A DNA stretch of 64,000 bases from Portulaca oleracea (taxonomy: Eukaryota; Streptophyta; Magnoliopsida; Caryophyllales; Portulacaceae), in assembly GCA_029582165.1 (NCBI GenBank), contig CM055879.1, forward strand, positions 36,737,330-36,801,329. Direction: 5' to 3'. The notes beneath the pieces were generated by a model. It was given only the letters and a program-made list of their open reading frames with translations. It did not search any database and was not told the origin of the DNA. Made by a program: the position numbers and the translations under genes. Every line of letters begins with the position of its first letter. Within the stretch, counting starts at the first letter, position 1. This document shows, piece by piece, positions 11,486-22,400 of the stretch.

Positions 11486-11785
11486 ATGGGAGGCGACAAT
11501 GAATCGTTCGAGAACACATGGGCAGATCAATGGGGTTCCAGTTACTCTGTAAATCCTGACAGTAACAACAAGATCGTCAAGAGTAAATCTGGGAAGAGTT
11601 TCACCAAGAAATACTCGATGAAATTCAGTCGAAGTATGAGTAAAACGAAGGAAGCTGCATCGAATGGCGTGGGTAAAACCAAGGAAGCTGCGTCCAATGG
11701 CATGAAGAAGGTTAAAGATGGCGCCTCCAATGGCTTCTCCGGGTTCAAGAACATATTCCGCAAATCATCTTCCGGGAAGTTTTAA
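11486..11785 (+). CDS. Small Ser/Lys-rich protein with three 11-residue repeats (99 aa)
   Basis: Single exon, start in context TCAATGGGA, stop TAA. The N-terminus (MGGDNESFENTWADQWG) is acidic. The rest is basic and Ser-rich, with three consecutive 11-residue units KTKEAASNGVG, KTKEAASNGMK and KVKDGASNGFS, and the tail KNIFRKSSSGKF. The amphipathic 11-mer spacing recalls LEA-type helices, but the unit is not a canonical LEA-3 motif. There is no signal peptide or membrane segment. Function unknown. The C/T-rich sequence just upstream looks like a genuine 5' leader. Confidence 0.72.
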   Translation: MGGDNESFENTWADQWGSSYSVNPDSNNKIVKSKSGKSFTKKYSMKFSRSMSKTKEAASNGVGKTKEAASNGMKKVKDGASNGFSGFKNIFRKSSSGKF

Positions 11786-12283
11786 CTCTTCTCGATTTTC
11801 CCCCTTTCTTGTTCTTGCGATTGCGATTTATTTGTTATTTTGATTGATTTTAGGGTTTTAGTTATTGATTTGGTACTCGTACAAATAAATGAAGTTCTTG
11901 ATTTGGGGGTATATCATATGATTTAGGTATAATCGATAGTTATTTTGAAGTAGACCAAGGATATATTTGATTTTGGATGAGCTTGAGTAAACTTTCTGCA
12001 TTCGAGTAATATGATCGATCATATTGAGTAACCTATGTGTATATTCTTAGTAACGGATGAGTAACCTAAACCCTAAAATTAGGTCAAACTTGTCGAATGA
12101 GTGTTCGAGGTTAACTACTTGTTTGATTTTGGTTTGCAGTTGATCAAACTCTAGTTATTGAATCAAATGCACATCAAAATTCCATCTTATTTGTTTTATT
12201 TTCGTTTTTACATCAATGCACCAAACAAAACTGTTAAAAGTTTTCGAAACACAATTCATTCATTCAAGAAAAGGAGATTACTG
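11786..12283. other. Intergenic between convergent genes
   Basis: No gene or repeat recognised; should contain the 3' UTRs of the 11486 gene and of the AKR gene. Confidence 0.5.
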
Positions 12284-14168
12284 TTAAAGTTCTCCATCCC
12301 AGAGTTCTTCAAGTGTTCTAAAAGGTCCTTTCTTCGATAAATAAGGCCAGCCAGTTACCGTTCGATTCTGAGGGAGTCCCTTGATCTTTTCATGATCTTC
12401 GTCGGTCAATTCCCAGTCGAATATCTCAAGGTTTTCTTTCATTCTTTCTTTGTTGAAGCTCTTCACCGCGACAGCAATGCCCTGCTCGTACGCCCATCTC
12501 AAGCAAACCTGAAAATTAATCATTCGTATTTCGTCAGAAGACTTGAGATTTTCACAGAATGTGAAATGTTGATTGAACTTATGGAAGGTAATAGAGAAGC
12601 AGTAAACAAACTACCTGTGGCACAGTTTTGCCTTTGGATTTTGCTATCTCTTGGAGAATTTGGCTGTCGATGATCTTGTTGGTGCCGTAGAAAGTACCTA
12701 TTGCTCCTAACGGAGAATACCCTGTGACTGCAATTCCATTTTCTTTGCATAGATCTATCAGCTTCTTTTGTTGCCAAAATGGGTTCACTTCCACCTTTCA
12801 TTTTCCAACATTTTGTACATAAACTCCATGTTAGATACTTGTATTAAGCATGCCTATGAACAAGGAAAATGACAAGCATATGTACAGGAACCCCCGAATA
12901 TTACCATGTCTTAGTGTCGAATATTAGCATTGTATACAAGTACGGTGCATATCTATTACATTTGGATCTCCTCAAATCGGTGAACAAGGAAATAGACAAG
13001 CATATATACATGAAATAGACAAGCATATACATGGATCATTAACAAACCGGCCGTTTCACAATTTTAAAGGATTGGTCTATTGACCGGACCGGGTCGGTCG
13101 ATAATAATCCAAAATAAATAGTTTTTCCTATTGTTTTAAATACTAACCTTAAGTATATTATTGATGGCGTGATGCTCCACATTATTAAAAATTAGCACAA
13201 ATACTTTTTTTTATACAAATACTGAAATACAATTCATTTTAATTTTAGGGTCAAACGGAATTGTTACTAGAAAACCCTGACCCGACCCGACCCATTACTA
13301 CAAGGGTTGTCATTGACCCGACCCGACCCTACATGAGACATGGGCCAACCCTCACCCAGCCCATTGCCCACCCCCAGTTACTATGTCATGTTTATACGCA
13401 CATAACAATCTCAAAAAAGTGAAACATAAGCATTGATTGACAGGGTAGAAAAATATCATGATGTCAAGATTGGTGATACAAAGCGGGAAAAAAACTCACT
13501 TGATTAACAGCAGGTGGGACTTTAGCCACAGAGAGAAGATCCCTGAGCTTCTTACAAGTAAAATTACTGACTCCAATACACTTAGCCAACCCAAGCCCGA
13601 GGCACTCTTCCATGGCTGCCCAAACACCCTCCACATCCATCGGAAGAAAATCGTCCTCCTTGATCGGGAAATCATACTTCTCCGGCGTACAACTCAATGG
13701 CCAGTGAACCAAATACAGATCGATCCACTCCATCTTCAAATTCCTACAACACCCCATCTCAAAACATCACCTATACATTCACCTAAGCTCACATAAATTC
13801 ACAATAAGTTGAAAAAACAAATTCAAAACTTACTGAAGAGTTTTCTTGAGGCCAGGAACAACGAGATGAGGGTGAGAATGCCCAGCCCAAAGCTTGGAAG
13901 TGACGAAGACTTCATCTCTGGATCGAATGAGGCCGAGATTCAGAGCTTCTTGAACGCCGTCGCCGATCGGCGGCTCCGATCCGTACTTGTGGGCGGTGTC
14001 GAAGTGGCGGTACCCTAGCTCGATCGCCTGCACCACCGCAGATTTCGTCACCTCCGCCGCCACCGGCGGACTCACCGCCGTCCCTAGCGCTATTACCGGC
14101 ATTTCCCGTCCGCCGTGCCGGAGCTTGATTCGTGGGATGAGCGACGGCGTGACGTCGTTTTGTGTCAT
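12284..14168 (-). CDS. Aldo-keto reductase (AKR4-type), complete
   Basis: NADPH-dependent aldo-keto reductase. Exons on the minus strand: 14168-13834, 13743-13500, 12794-12615 and 12508-12284; 984 nt, 327 aa, a normal AKR length. The catalytic tetrad is present: Asp57 (FDTAHKYG), Tyr62, Lys92 (SKLW) and His125 (LVHWP). Also seen are GVSNF, GYSPLG, the cofactor loop [11 protein letters not shown] and the C-terminal LWDGEL. An in-frame ATG 72 bp upstream (14240) is part of the TATA box itself, so it is rejected as a start. Same exon pattern as the partial copy at the left edge. The precise substrate (plant AKR4 enzymes act on ketones, polyketides or sugar derivatives) cannot be told from sequence alone. 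Confidence 0.95.
12990..13377. mobile_element. Probable hAT-like MITE remnant in AKR intron 2
   Basis: The right end GCCCATTGCCCACCCCCA and the internal GACCGGACCGGGTCGG and GACCCGACCCGACCC words match the hAT-like element at 15539. The left boundary is unclear and no target duplication was identified. Confidence 0.4.
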
Positions 14169-14238
14169 TCTGGGAATGGGAGGAGTTTGAGCTCTGACTC
14201 GGACTGGGAGTCGGAACGAGGGTGAGTCAACTCGGAAC

Positions 14239-14246
14239 ATTTATAC
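14239..14246 (-). promoter_or_regulatory. TATA box of the complete AKR gene
   Basis: TATAAATG on the minus strand, 71-78 bp upstream of the ATG at 14168. A start about 30 bp downstream (near 14213) leaves a ~45-nt leader. This settles the choice of the 14168 start over the ATG at 14240. Confidence 0.65.
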
Positions 14247-16491
14247 GGAGTGGTTTATTTTTAATGTGGGGTGATTTGTGGTGTTGGTTAAGGTGATCTG
14301 AGCCGTACAAAGAGGAGGAGCAAGGATGATGGGAAAGGGTAGATTGCATTTTTAAGTTTATACTCGGAACATTTATACTAAATTTTGTTATTAGTTTGTT
14401 TGTTTATTTACTTATTATTATTAGAAGTGTACTATTAGTTTTTGAGAGTGGAGTGTACAATCTTTGAACAAATAAACTACAATAATACCAAAGAAACAAT
14501 AATCACTATACCCTAAATGTGAAAACCCCCAAAACTATGTGGTACTGTTCATTTGAACAGTAATTTTGGTACTATTCCAATGAGCAGTACTTTGGGGGCA
14601 TTTTGGTTTAAGGGTTGAAATGATATGGGCATTTTGGTCGTTATACGTGTTTGCTACGTTTGCCCTCTTGCTGTCGCGCGTTTTCTACATAATTTTATAG
14701 TGGGATTCAGAAAGGAGAGAGAAAGAGAATATATTGATCTTACATGCAAAAATTGAAGATATCTAAACTTGTACAAGAATTCTGGGTGTATATATGCAAA
14801 AGACGAGAAGTCGAAGGGTTCTATCTGTTGGCAAATCTCTAGGTTAACGACTAACTCCCTTCTCTTTTAAGCTAAACTGAATTCTCAAATTTCCCCGATC
14901 CGTTTCTCTCTATTAATTCACAGTTTAATTTGTTGTTCACTTTTCCATTTCAATGTTCAAGGGGTAATTGGGTCGGGTTATTGACAATTGCAAACTCCTA
15001 TAAATATTGATCTTTCTTTTAAATGTTTGATTTGCTGAATTTCATTATTTCTATCTATTTCCCCTTTTTTCAGCCTCCCTTTTCCAAACCTGCCATCATC
15101 ATCCTCTGCAATAATAACAAAGAAAAATAATTGTTAGAAGTGCACAATTTTTAGTTATTTGCGTTGTTAATCATTATGTATAGAGTTGGCTAAAATTGAC
15201 TTGATTTACAATTACAAATGGTCCAATGTTGGGGCTGATTCTTTTTGAATAATTGGCCGACTATATATATACTAAAGTCATTCATGTGCATTGCTCTAAC
15301 TAATTACACTCATCTATCCCTTAAAAAGAAAAATAAATTACACTCATCTATCCTATCCCTTCTAAAAATGGGAGGAGCTTGGTGGGTCTAGGGCTGGTAC
15401 AGTACCCATTGTCATTCCTACTCTTGGACCAGGACCATCTTGTTAATTTACTAAAATGTAATCGGTCTTATTAACTAGTTGTCCTGATTTTTTTTTTTCA
15501 ATGTCAAGTTGTCAACAAAGCCAAAGTATTTAGCTCACAGGGGTGGATAATGGGCCGGTTTTAGGTCAAGTTAGAGTTTTCTAGAAAAAAAAATAAGTGT
15601 CGACTCATGAGCCAACCCATTTTCACCATAAAGTAATAAAAAACAGTAGTTATGCTAATTATTGTTTACTATGTAGTAATAATAATATATTTAATACCAC
15701 TTTAAAGAATATGAAAATCTATTTATTTTCAGTTAATTATTAATAGGCCGACCCAGTCCGACTCATTCACCGACTTTTTAACATTGTTAAACAGGTCAAC
15801 CTATTAATGATTCAACCCTTTAAAATCTTGATCCTTTGATAACCCCCATTTTATATGAAGCGACCCTCTTGAGTCTTGACCCATGGGGCCATTACCCATC
15901 CCTATAATTCAGACTTTTTTGACAACCTTAACACAAAAACACATACATTTCCAGTGATTGGTCCAAATTTTACCTCACACCAAAATTAATAACTTTTAAT
16001 AAAACGAATTTGAAGGTAGAGGTGACATTTATCTGAATGTTCACGTACCTGATAAAAATTTCAGAACAACTTGGGCGGCCAAAAAAAGGGAGGGAAAACA
16101 GAATAGCCAATAACACACATCTGAATCTGAAACAATACCATAAGTTGACATCCGCAGCTTCACATCAGCTTGGGGGCAGCTTTGTTCAATTGTTTTGCTC
16201 ACATTTGAATCTGAAACATGGGTTATTAATCTCAAACTTTCAATTATAAGAGCAGACAGTGATAAGATTGAAATTGGTCTACTGGAATCTAAGTGGACCA
16301 CATATATTTTGTGAATGATAAGTCAAATATGGTATGCTCCTCCAACAATAATACTGTTCTTGCCTTACAGTTTGCTGATGTTCTTCACAATTTCACAGAT
16401 TACTAAACCGGAAACGAGCCCCCAAAAAAAGAAAAGATTTTAAACAAGTTAAATATGATTGATACATAATCGCATCGCACAAAAGCAGTCA
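14247..16491. other. Intergenic with one hAT-like MITE
   Basis: No gene supported. 14540-14600 contains short inverted words (ACTGTTCATTTGAACAGT). 15539-15904 is a transposon. 16150-16430 belongs to the TNL-A 3' flank: it is shared, with differences, with the TNL-B flank at 26700-26850 and 31797-31836. Confidence 0.5.
15539..15904. mobile_element. hAT-like MITE
   Basis: Starts AGGGGTGGATAATGGGCC and ends GGCCATTACCCATCCCTA, a good inverted pair. The flanks TAGCTCAC and TAATTCAG agree at 5 of 8 positions, so the duplication has decayed. Interior non-coding. Confidence 0.65.
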
Positions 16492-19400
16492 TCATTGATC
16501 CATCTGGTCTAGAAATGTGTTTAGTCTATGCGATACAGATAGCTGATTCTCCGGCAATGTCAACTGATGTTCGTTACCATCATAATCATCATCATTCTCA
16601 AAGACAAGATGGATTCCCCAACTTTTCAGCTCAATGCCACAGACTGGTTCAAATCGCCACCCAACTTGTATCGTATCCCCTTCTCCTAACAACTTCACCA
16701 GAGGGTGAAAGTCTTTGAATCTGCAGAGGTAAAACTGATCTTCTTTTACCATTGGCACCCCTAACAAAGGCAGTACAGTTGTGAAGATAGGCTCCCCCTG
16801 TCTGATTAGCCTGGCTTGAATGTCGGTGATGCTTGGTAACTTGGATCGCATTTCATCCAATCTTTGGCCATCGACAGAGATGACGACACCAACCAGCACA
16901 CTTTTGATTGACAGGTTCGGACGAGGTGTGAAGTTCTCTGCAGTTTGAGAAAACCAGGCCGGTATTTCACTACCAGGAATGACCAGAAAGCTTAGATTCC
17001 TTAGCGCAACCTGCAGAATAAGGTTTACGAGGAATTTTGTTTCAAGCTGGAAAAATAAATTAGTTTTCCGCTATCCAAATTATGGACATGAAAGGAGAGT
17101 AATACCTTGTTCAATCTTCCTCTGACAGCTGATGCACTTGCTTGACAACAACCCATGTACAGTCGTCTCAAAGATGACAAAGATTCAAGACCAGGAACAT
17201 CTATGAGTTTCTGACAGTTTGACAGTTGCAACTCTTGTAAGTTCTCGAGGTTTGAAACATCATATATACTCTCTAATGCATAACAATCGGCAGCATTCAG
17301 CTCCACCAGAGTTGAAGGAAGTGGAGGCAGAGATGTTAGTTGCTCACAGGCGCGCAACAGTAACTTCTTTAGGGCATACATGCCATCCATGGAACAAGGA
17401 AGACTGTGGAAATCATTGTAACTCAGATCCAGAAGCTCTAGCCTTGACAAATTTCCAAAGTCATCATGTATTTTGCCAGAAATTTTACATGCTCGAGCTT
17501 CAAATTCTTCCAGGGCAGTGAGGTTGCAGAATGAAGTAGGAATGACCATCTGTTGTAGTTCATCGACTGGTCTATGACTTTCCAAAGGCAGTTGCTTGTT
17601 CATTTGCAGTACTACTAGGCCTCGAAGCAACCCAAAACTTTCAGGCAAACTAGTTACACCAGTTTTGTCCATTATGAACCGTATCAAAGAACTTAGTTTC
17701 CCAATCGAGTCTGGTAGTTTGCAAAGCTGATTGCACCTGCTTAACGTCAAGATTCTAAGGTTCTCCAACTCGCCTATGGACTCGGGTAACTCAGTTATGG
17801 GAGCTTCTACGATGGACAGGACAGTGAGACTTGACATTTCTCCAATTGGTTCTGGCAGCCTTTCAAGCGAAGTGCACTCGGTCATCAGAAGTTCCTTCAG
17901 AAATTTCAGCGAACAAATGTGATCTGGCAGTTCTGTTATGGACGTCCTATCTAGCTTGAGCTCAACCAATGAAGCTAGCCCTTGTATTGAAAGAGGAAAG
18001 ACAGTGAGAGAACGACATCCTGCTAAGCTTAGGGATTTGAGATAGGAAAGTGAATCAACGGATTTGGGAAGACCCTCAATTGAGGTGCAATCTAGATCTA
18101 GGCTAACCAAGGACGTAAGGTTTCCAACTGAATCAGGAAGAGTTGTAAGGGAGGTACAGTGAGCTAAACTTAGTTTCTCAAGTTTTTTCAATTCCCCGAT
18201 TGATTTGGGTAACTCTCCCAACATAGTCTGTTTAAGATTGAGCTCTTTTAGAGAAGTTAGCTGACCTAACCAGTTAGGCAATGCTCTTAAGTTCTTGCAA
18301 CCATCAAGGCTGAGCAATTCAAGCTGAGTAAGATGAAATAAAAGTTCAGGTAACTCCGTGATTGCAGTGTTATCCACATGAAGTTTGAGTAAGCATTTCA
18401 TACTGCGAACATCATGAGGTAACCTGCTGAGTTTTGAGCAATCGGAAAGGATCAACTCCCTAAGACCTTTCATCCCTGTCACATCACTTGGAAAACTAAC
18501 AAGATTTTGACACCGTGCTAGGTTCAAGTGAACTAGAGAACTCATCCTCCCAATCGAGTCATGGATCGCAGTCAACCCAACACAAAACTTGAGTATTAGC
18601 TTCTTCAAGTTTTGGTACCCAGACATATCAGGAAGAGCAGTTAGCCTACGACAATCAGAGAGGTTTAGAACCACCAAGTTCCTAGCCACCTAGAACAGAA
18701 GAACACAATACAATAAAGATGGTGAGTGCAAAATACCTCTAATTATCAACAACTCTTAATAAGTAGGTTCTGCTAAGTGTCATGAGGCGAAGAAGGTCCC
18801 ACATATAAGAAGAAATGGGGGGTCCTAGGTTTATAAGCGTGGGCGTTGCACTGTGGTATCCCACAGGTCCCGAGATCGATTCCTGGGAGTAGCAACAGGC
18901 GCGCATGTCTGGTTTCCCCCTTCCCCCATGGACTGGTGGACCCATTGGGCTTTCCCTGAGATAGGGGATCCAGTGGGCGGCCCGACTTACCAATGTTAAA
19001 AAAAAATGACATCAAGGGTTGTGTGAACAGATATAGGCAGTCTTACCTCAGCACGGACGATTGCCCTAACAATTGAGAGACTGATTCCAAGAGACTTTGA
19101 TATTCTAACTAAAGTGGGAAAGTTACCTTATGGGAGCCACAAGGCCATCCCGAGGAGCCAAACTGTTGTATGTTGCTTTCAGAAAGATCAAGCCCGCGGA
19201 TTTCTGCCGGTAGATTAGTAGGAAAAGTTGCAAGAGGACATCCTCTCCATCCTAACCACCTAAGCTCTGCCGGGATGTACTTGAAATTGCCAAGCAACTC
19301 TACATAATTGATCAAGAGTAGGTTTAGGTTTTTCATTTTCCCAAATGATTCAGTACAAAGAACTGTTGCGCCCTCCTCATTTCGTCCCCACAACAAAAGT

Positions 19401-22400
19401 TTCCTGAATTTTTCACTGAGGTATCCTATGAAGGAAGTGCCATTAGGAGGTCTACTAAAGTCGATCCATGGTGGCATTGGCCCGGTGTAATCTGAAGCTT
19501 GTTTAGCATCCACTGTAATCCCTCGAATACCATCTGCAATCTATGTCATACCAAATAAGGCAAGTTCTTCAACCAGAGTTCAATCAACTTAAAACTTTCA
19601 TAAAGAAAACAAATAACATTGTCATCAGGAAAATACCTGTGTTTGGCGCAACACACTTAAAGTATCATGAAAATCCCATAATCTGCTTTGCTTTCCTACA
19701 TTATCAAAACTTTTCTCTATGACAATTTGCTTTCCCATGTCTCTGATTTGATCATGCATCCACAAGCGGTTCCCTTCTATGATCTTCAAGAGAGATTTCG
19801 TCACAAGGTTCCCAATGGCAATCTCACCATTTAAACCACATGATTCTATCACATCCACCAATTCTTCCCTTCTCATCTTAGCTTGGAGCAACAAACAGGA
19901 AATGTCAAGGAATATATTTTGCTCTTGCTCATCTAGCCCATCATAGCTTAATTTTAGCACATCCTGAAGGTTTTTTGGTCGAATGTGTCGCAGTTTCTCT
20001 AGAGAGTCTTCCCACTCTCTTTTCGTCTTCTTAACTAGATATGAACCGAATACTTCCAGAGCCAAGGGAAGTCCACCTGTAAGGGAAACAATTTGTTTTG
20101 ATATAGTCTGAAACTCCTCTGTGGGTTCTCTTCTCCCTAAAGCATGGACACTAAATAATTCAAGCGATTCCAATTCGTTTAGCATCTCTACCTCATATTC
20201 ATCTTTACCAGCAATATGGTCTAAGACTCCGATATTTCTACTAGTAACAACTATCCGGCTCCCTTTTTCAAACAACGCTCTGTCATGTATACCAAGACTT
20301 TTAAGTTGGTCAGCCTTGGAGACATCATCTAACACTATCAAGACTCGGTTTTCACCAACTATTTTCCGGAAAGCTTCTTTTCCAGCGTCCTCTTCTTTTA
20401 CAGGAGATGCTTTCCCCAAAGAAAGATCAGTGATTAGTTTTTTAAGAATACTCGAAATTCCATCATCACTTTCCAAACTTCCACTGACATTTGGGACAAA
20501 ACAACGGTTGTTGAAATTCTTTGCCATCTTATTGAAGGCGGCCTTAGCCAGGGTTGTTTTCCCTATTCCTGGAGTACCATGGATACCCAGAAACCGAACA
20601 CCAGTGGAGTGAATCCCTAACCTTTCCAACACTTCTTTCACGCGCATATCCAATCCACGCGATTCCAAGTCGTTTAGTATCTCTACCTCATATAGCTCAT
20701 CTGTATGAACAACATGATCTAAGACTCCGATATCTCTACTTGTAACAACTATCCGGCTCCCTTGTTTAAACAAAACTCTGTCATCTATGCCAAGACAGCC
20801 AAGACTTTTAAGTTGGTCAGCATCAGAGACATCATCCAACACTATCAAGACTTGGTTTTCAATAACTATTTTCCTGATAGCACTTTTTCCATCATCCTCT
20901 TCTCTTACAGGAGGCACTTTCTCCAAAGAAAGATCACTAATAAGTTTATTCATAATACTCAAAATTCCACCTTCCTTTTCCATTTTTTCCCTGACATTTA
21001 CAAAACAACGGTTTTTGAACTCCACTGCCATTTTATTGAAGGCGGCTTTAGCCAGGGTTGTTTTCCCTGTACCTGGAGTACCATGAACACCCAGAAATCG
21101 GATACCAGTGGGGTGAATCTTTAACCTTTCCAACACTTTATCAACACGCGTATCCAATCCAACTGCAAACTCCACTACATACTCGGGAGTGTTGTTCAAC
21201 TCACCCAAGACTTGTTTGACGATACGGCTTATAAGTTGAGGCACATCCCTACGATAAGATTTGATCAAAGAAATGTTAAAAGAGGAATTTCACATTATCC
21301 CTGTTTTTATGAGATTTTTCTTGTGGTGAATGAAAGATGATACTTTGTAGCTTCCTTAAGGTTGGCAAATGGCAAGCTTAATTCAAAGGCTTTTTGGTAG
21401 GAGCAACAATCTCAGTTCAAATAAAACAGCAGCGCAAAAGACCAACAAAATGTGAAAATTGGACTATACTTCCAGGATTGCCATACTCTTATAATCCTGG
21501 AATGTGTTTATTAAGCATGTGTGAATAATTTTATGAGCGCACATATATAAATTTATGAGCATATTATTCTTTGATCACACACACACACATATTTTTGTAA
21601 TTCGAGTTTATCATTTTTACGTGACCATTCATCTATAACTTTAAGAGTTTACAATTTCATTTTATGAGTATACTCATAAAATTATATATATATGCTCACA
21701 AAAATATACACTGGGAATACATGAGCATGGTACTCCCAGAAGTATAATCCTGATTTTGAACAAAATGGATTAAATATTTCAATTTTCAAAGGGTTGTTCA
21801 GTATGATAGGGACCAAATCATTCACTATGAGAAGGGGGCTTCTACTTTTTTTATTGATATGTTGTAAGTTAGATGTCAAAATCTAGACATGGATGCAAGA
21901 ACTTGTCATTTCACATTCATTGTTCAAGTTTAAAACTTAACCCCAATAATCATAGATAATCACAATTGATGCTAGACTACCCCTATAAATAGTTAAAGAA
22001 ATAACAAATGAGGATCATATATTTGTCCTTATTATATTTTGGCATGTTTGTAACTATAAGTAGGCTATCAAATATTCAGATTCAAATCATTTGAGTTCGG
22101 TTGAATTGGACATTAAACGAAAAATTAAATCCAATACCTACCTTTCTTTTCTCGCGGATCAGACGATTCCTACAACACTAAGGCCCTGAATTTTGTTAAG
22201 GCTAATCTATTAACAACATTTTTCTACCTATTTCTATCCAATTTCACCTTTTTTTTTTACCTAAACTTACATAATTTTTTTTTTACTTTTATAACAACAT
22301 TTATCTACTTCTACATATTTCTATTTTAACTTCCAACCTTACCAACCCAACTTCTATGTACTCAATGAAACAACATCCCCTAAATCAAGTTCCAACAATA

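Noticed and set aside
14169..14240. Upstream ATG of the complete AKR gene
   Set aside because: This ATG is part of the TATAAATG box, so it cannot be in the transcript.
18870..18890. Possible tRNA gene (box B-like)
   Set aside because: No cloverleaf could be drawn: acceptor and anticodon stems do not pair, so a SINE remnant is the better reading.
18739..19015. Open frames in TNL-A intron 3
   Set aside because: They lie in a SINE-like GC-rich insertion between well-supported splice sites and resemble no protein.
20121..21124. Plus-strand frames opposite the NB exon
   Set aside because: Antisense shadows of the TNL-A coding sequence, repeated because the NB segment is repeated.
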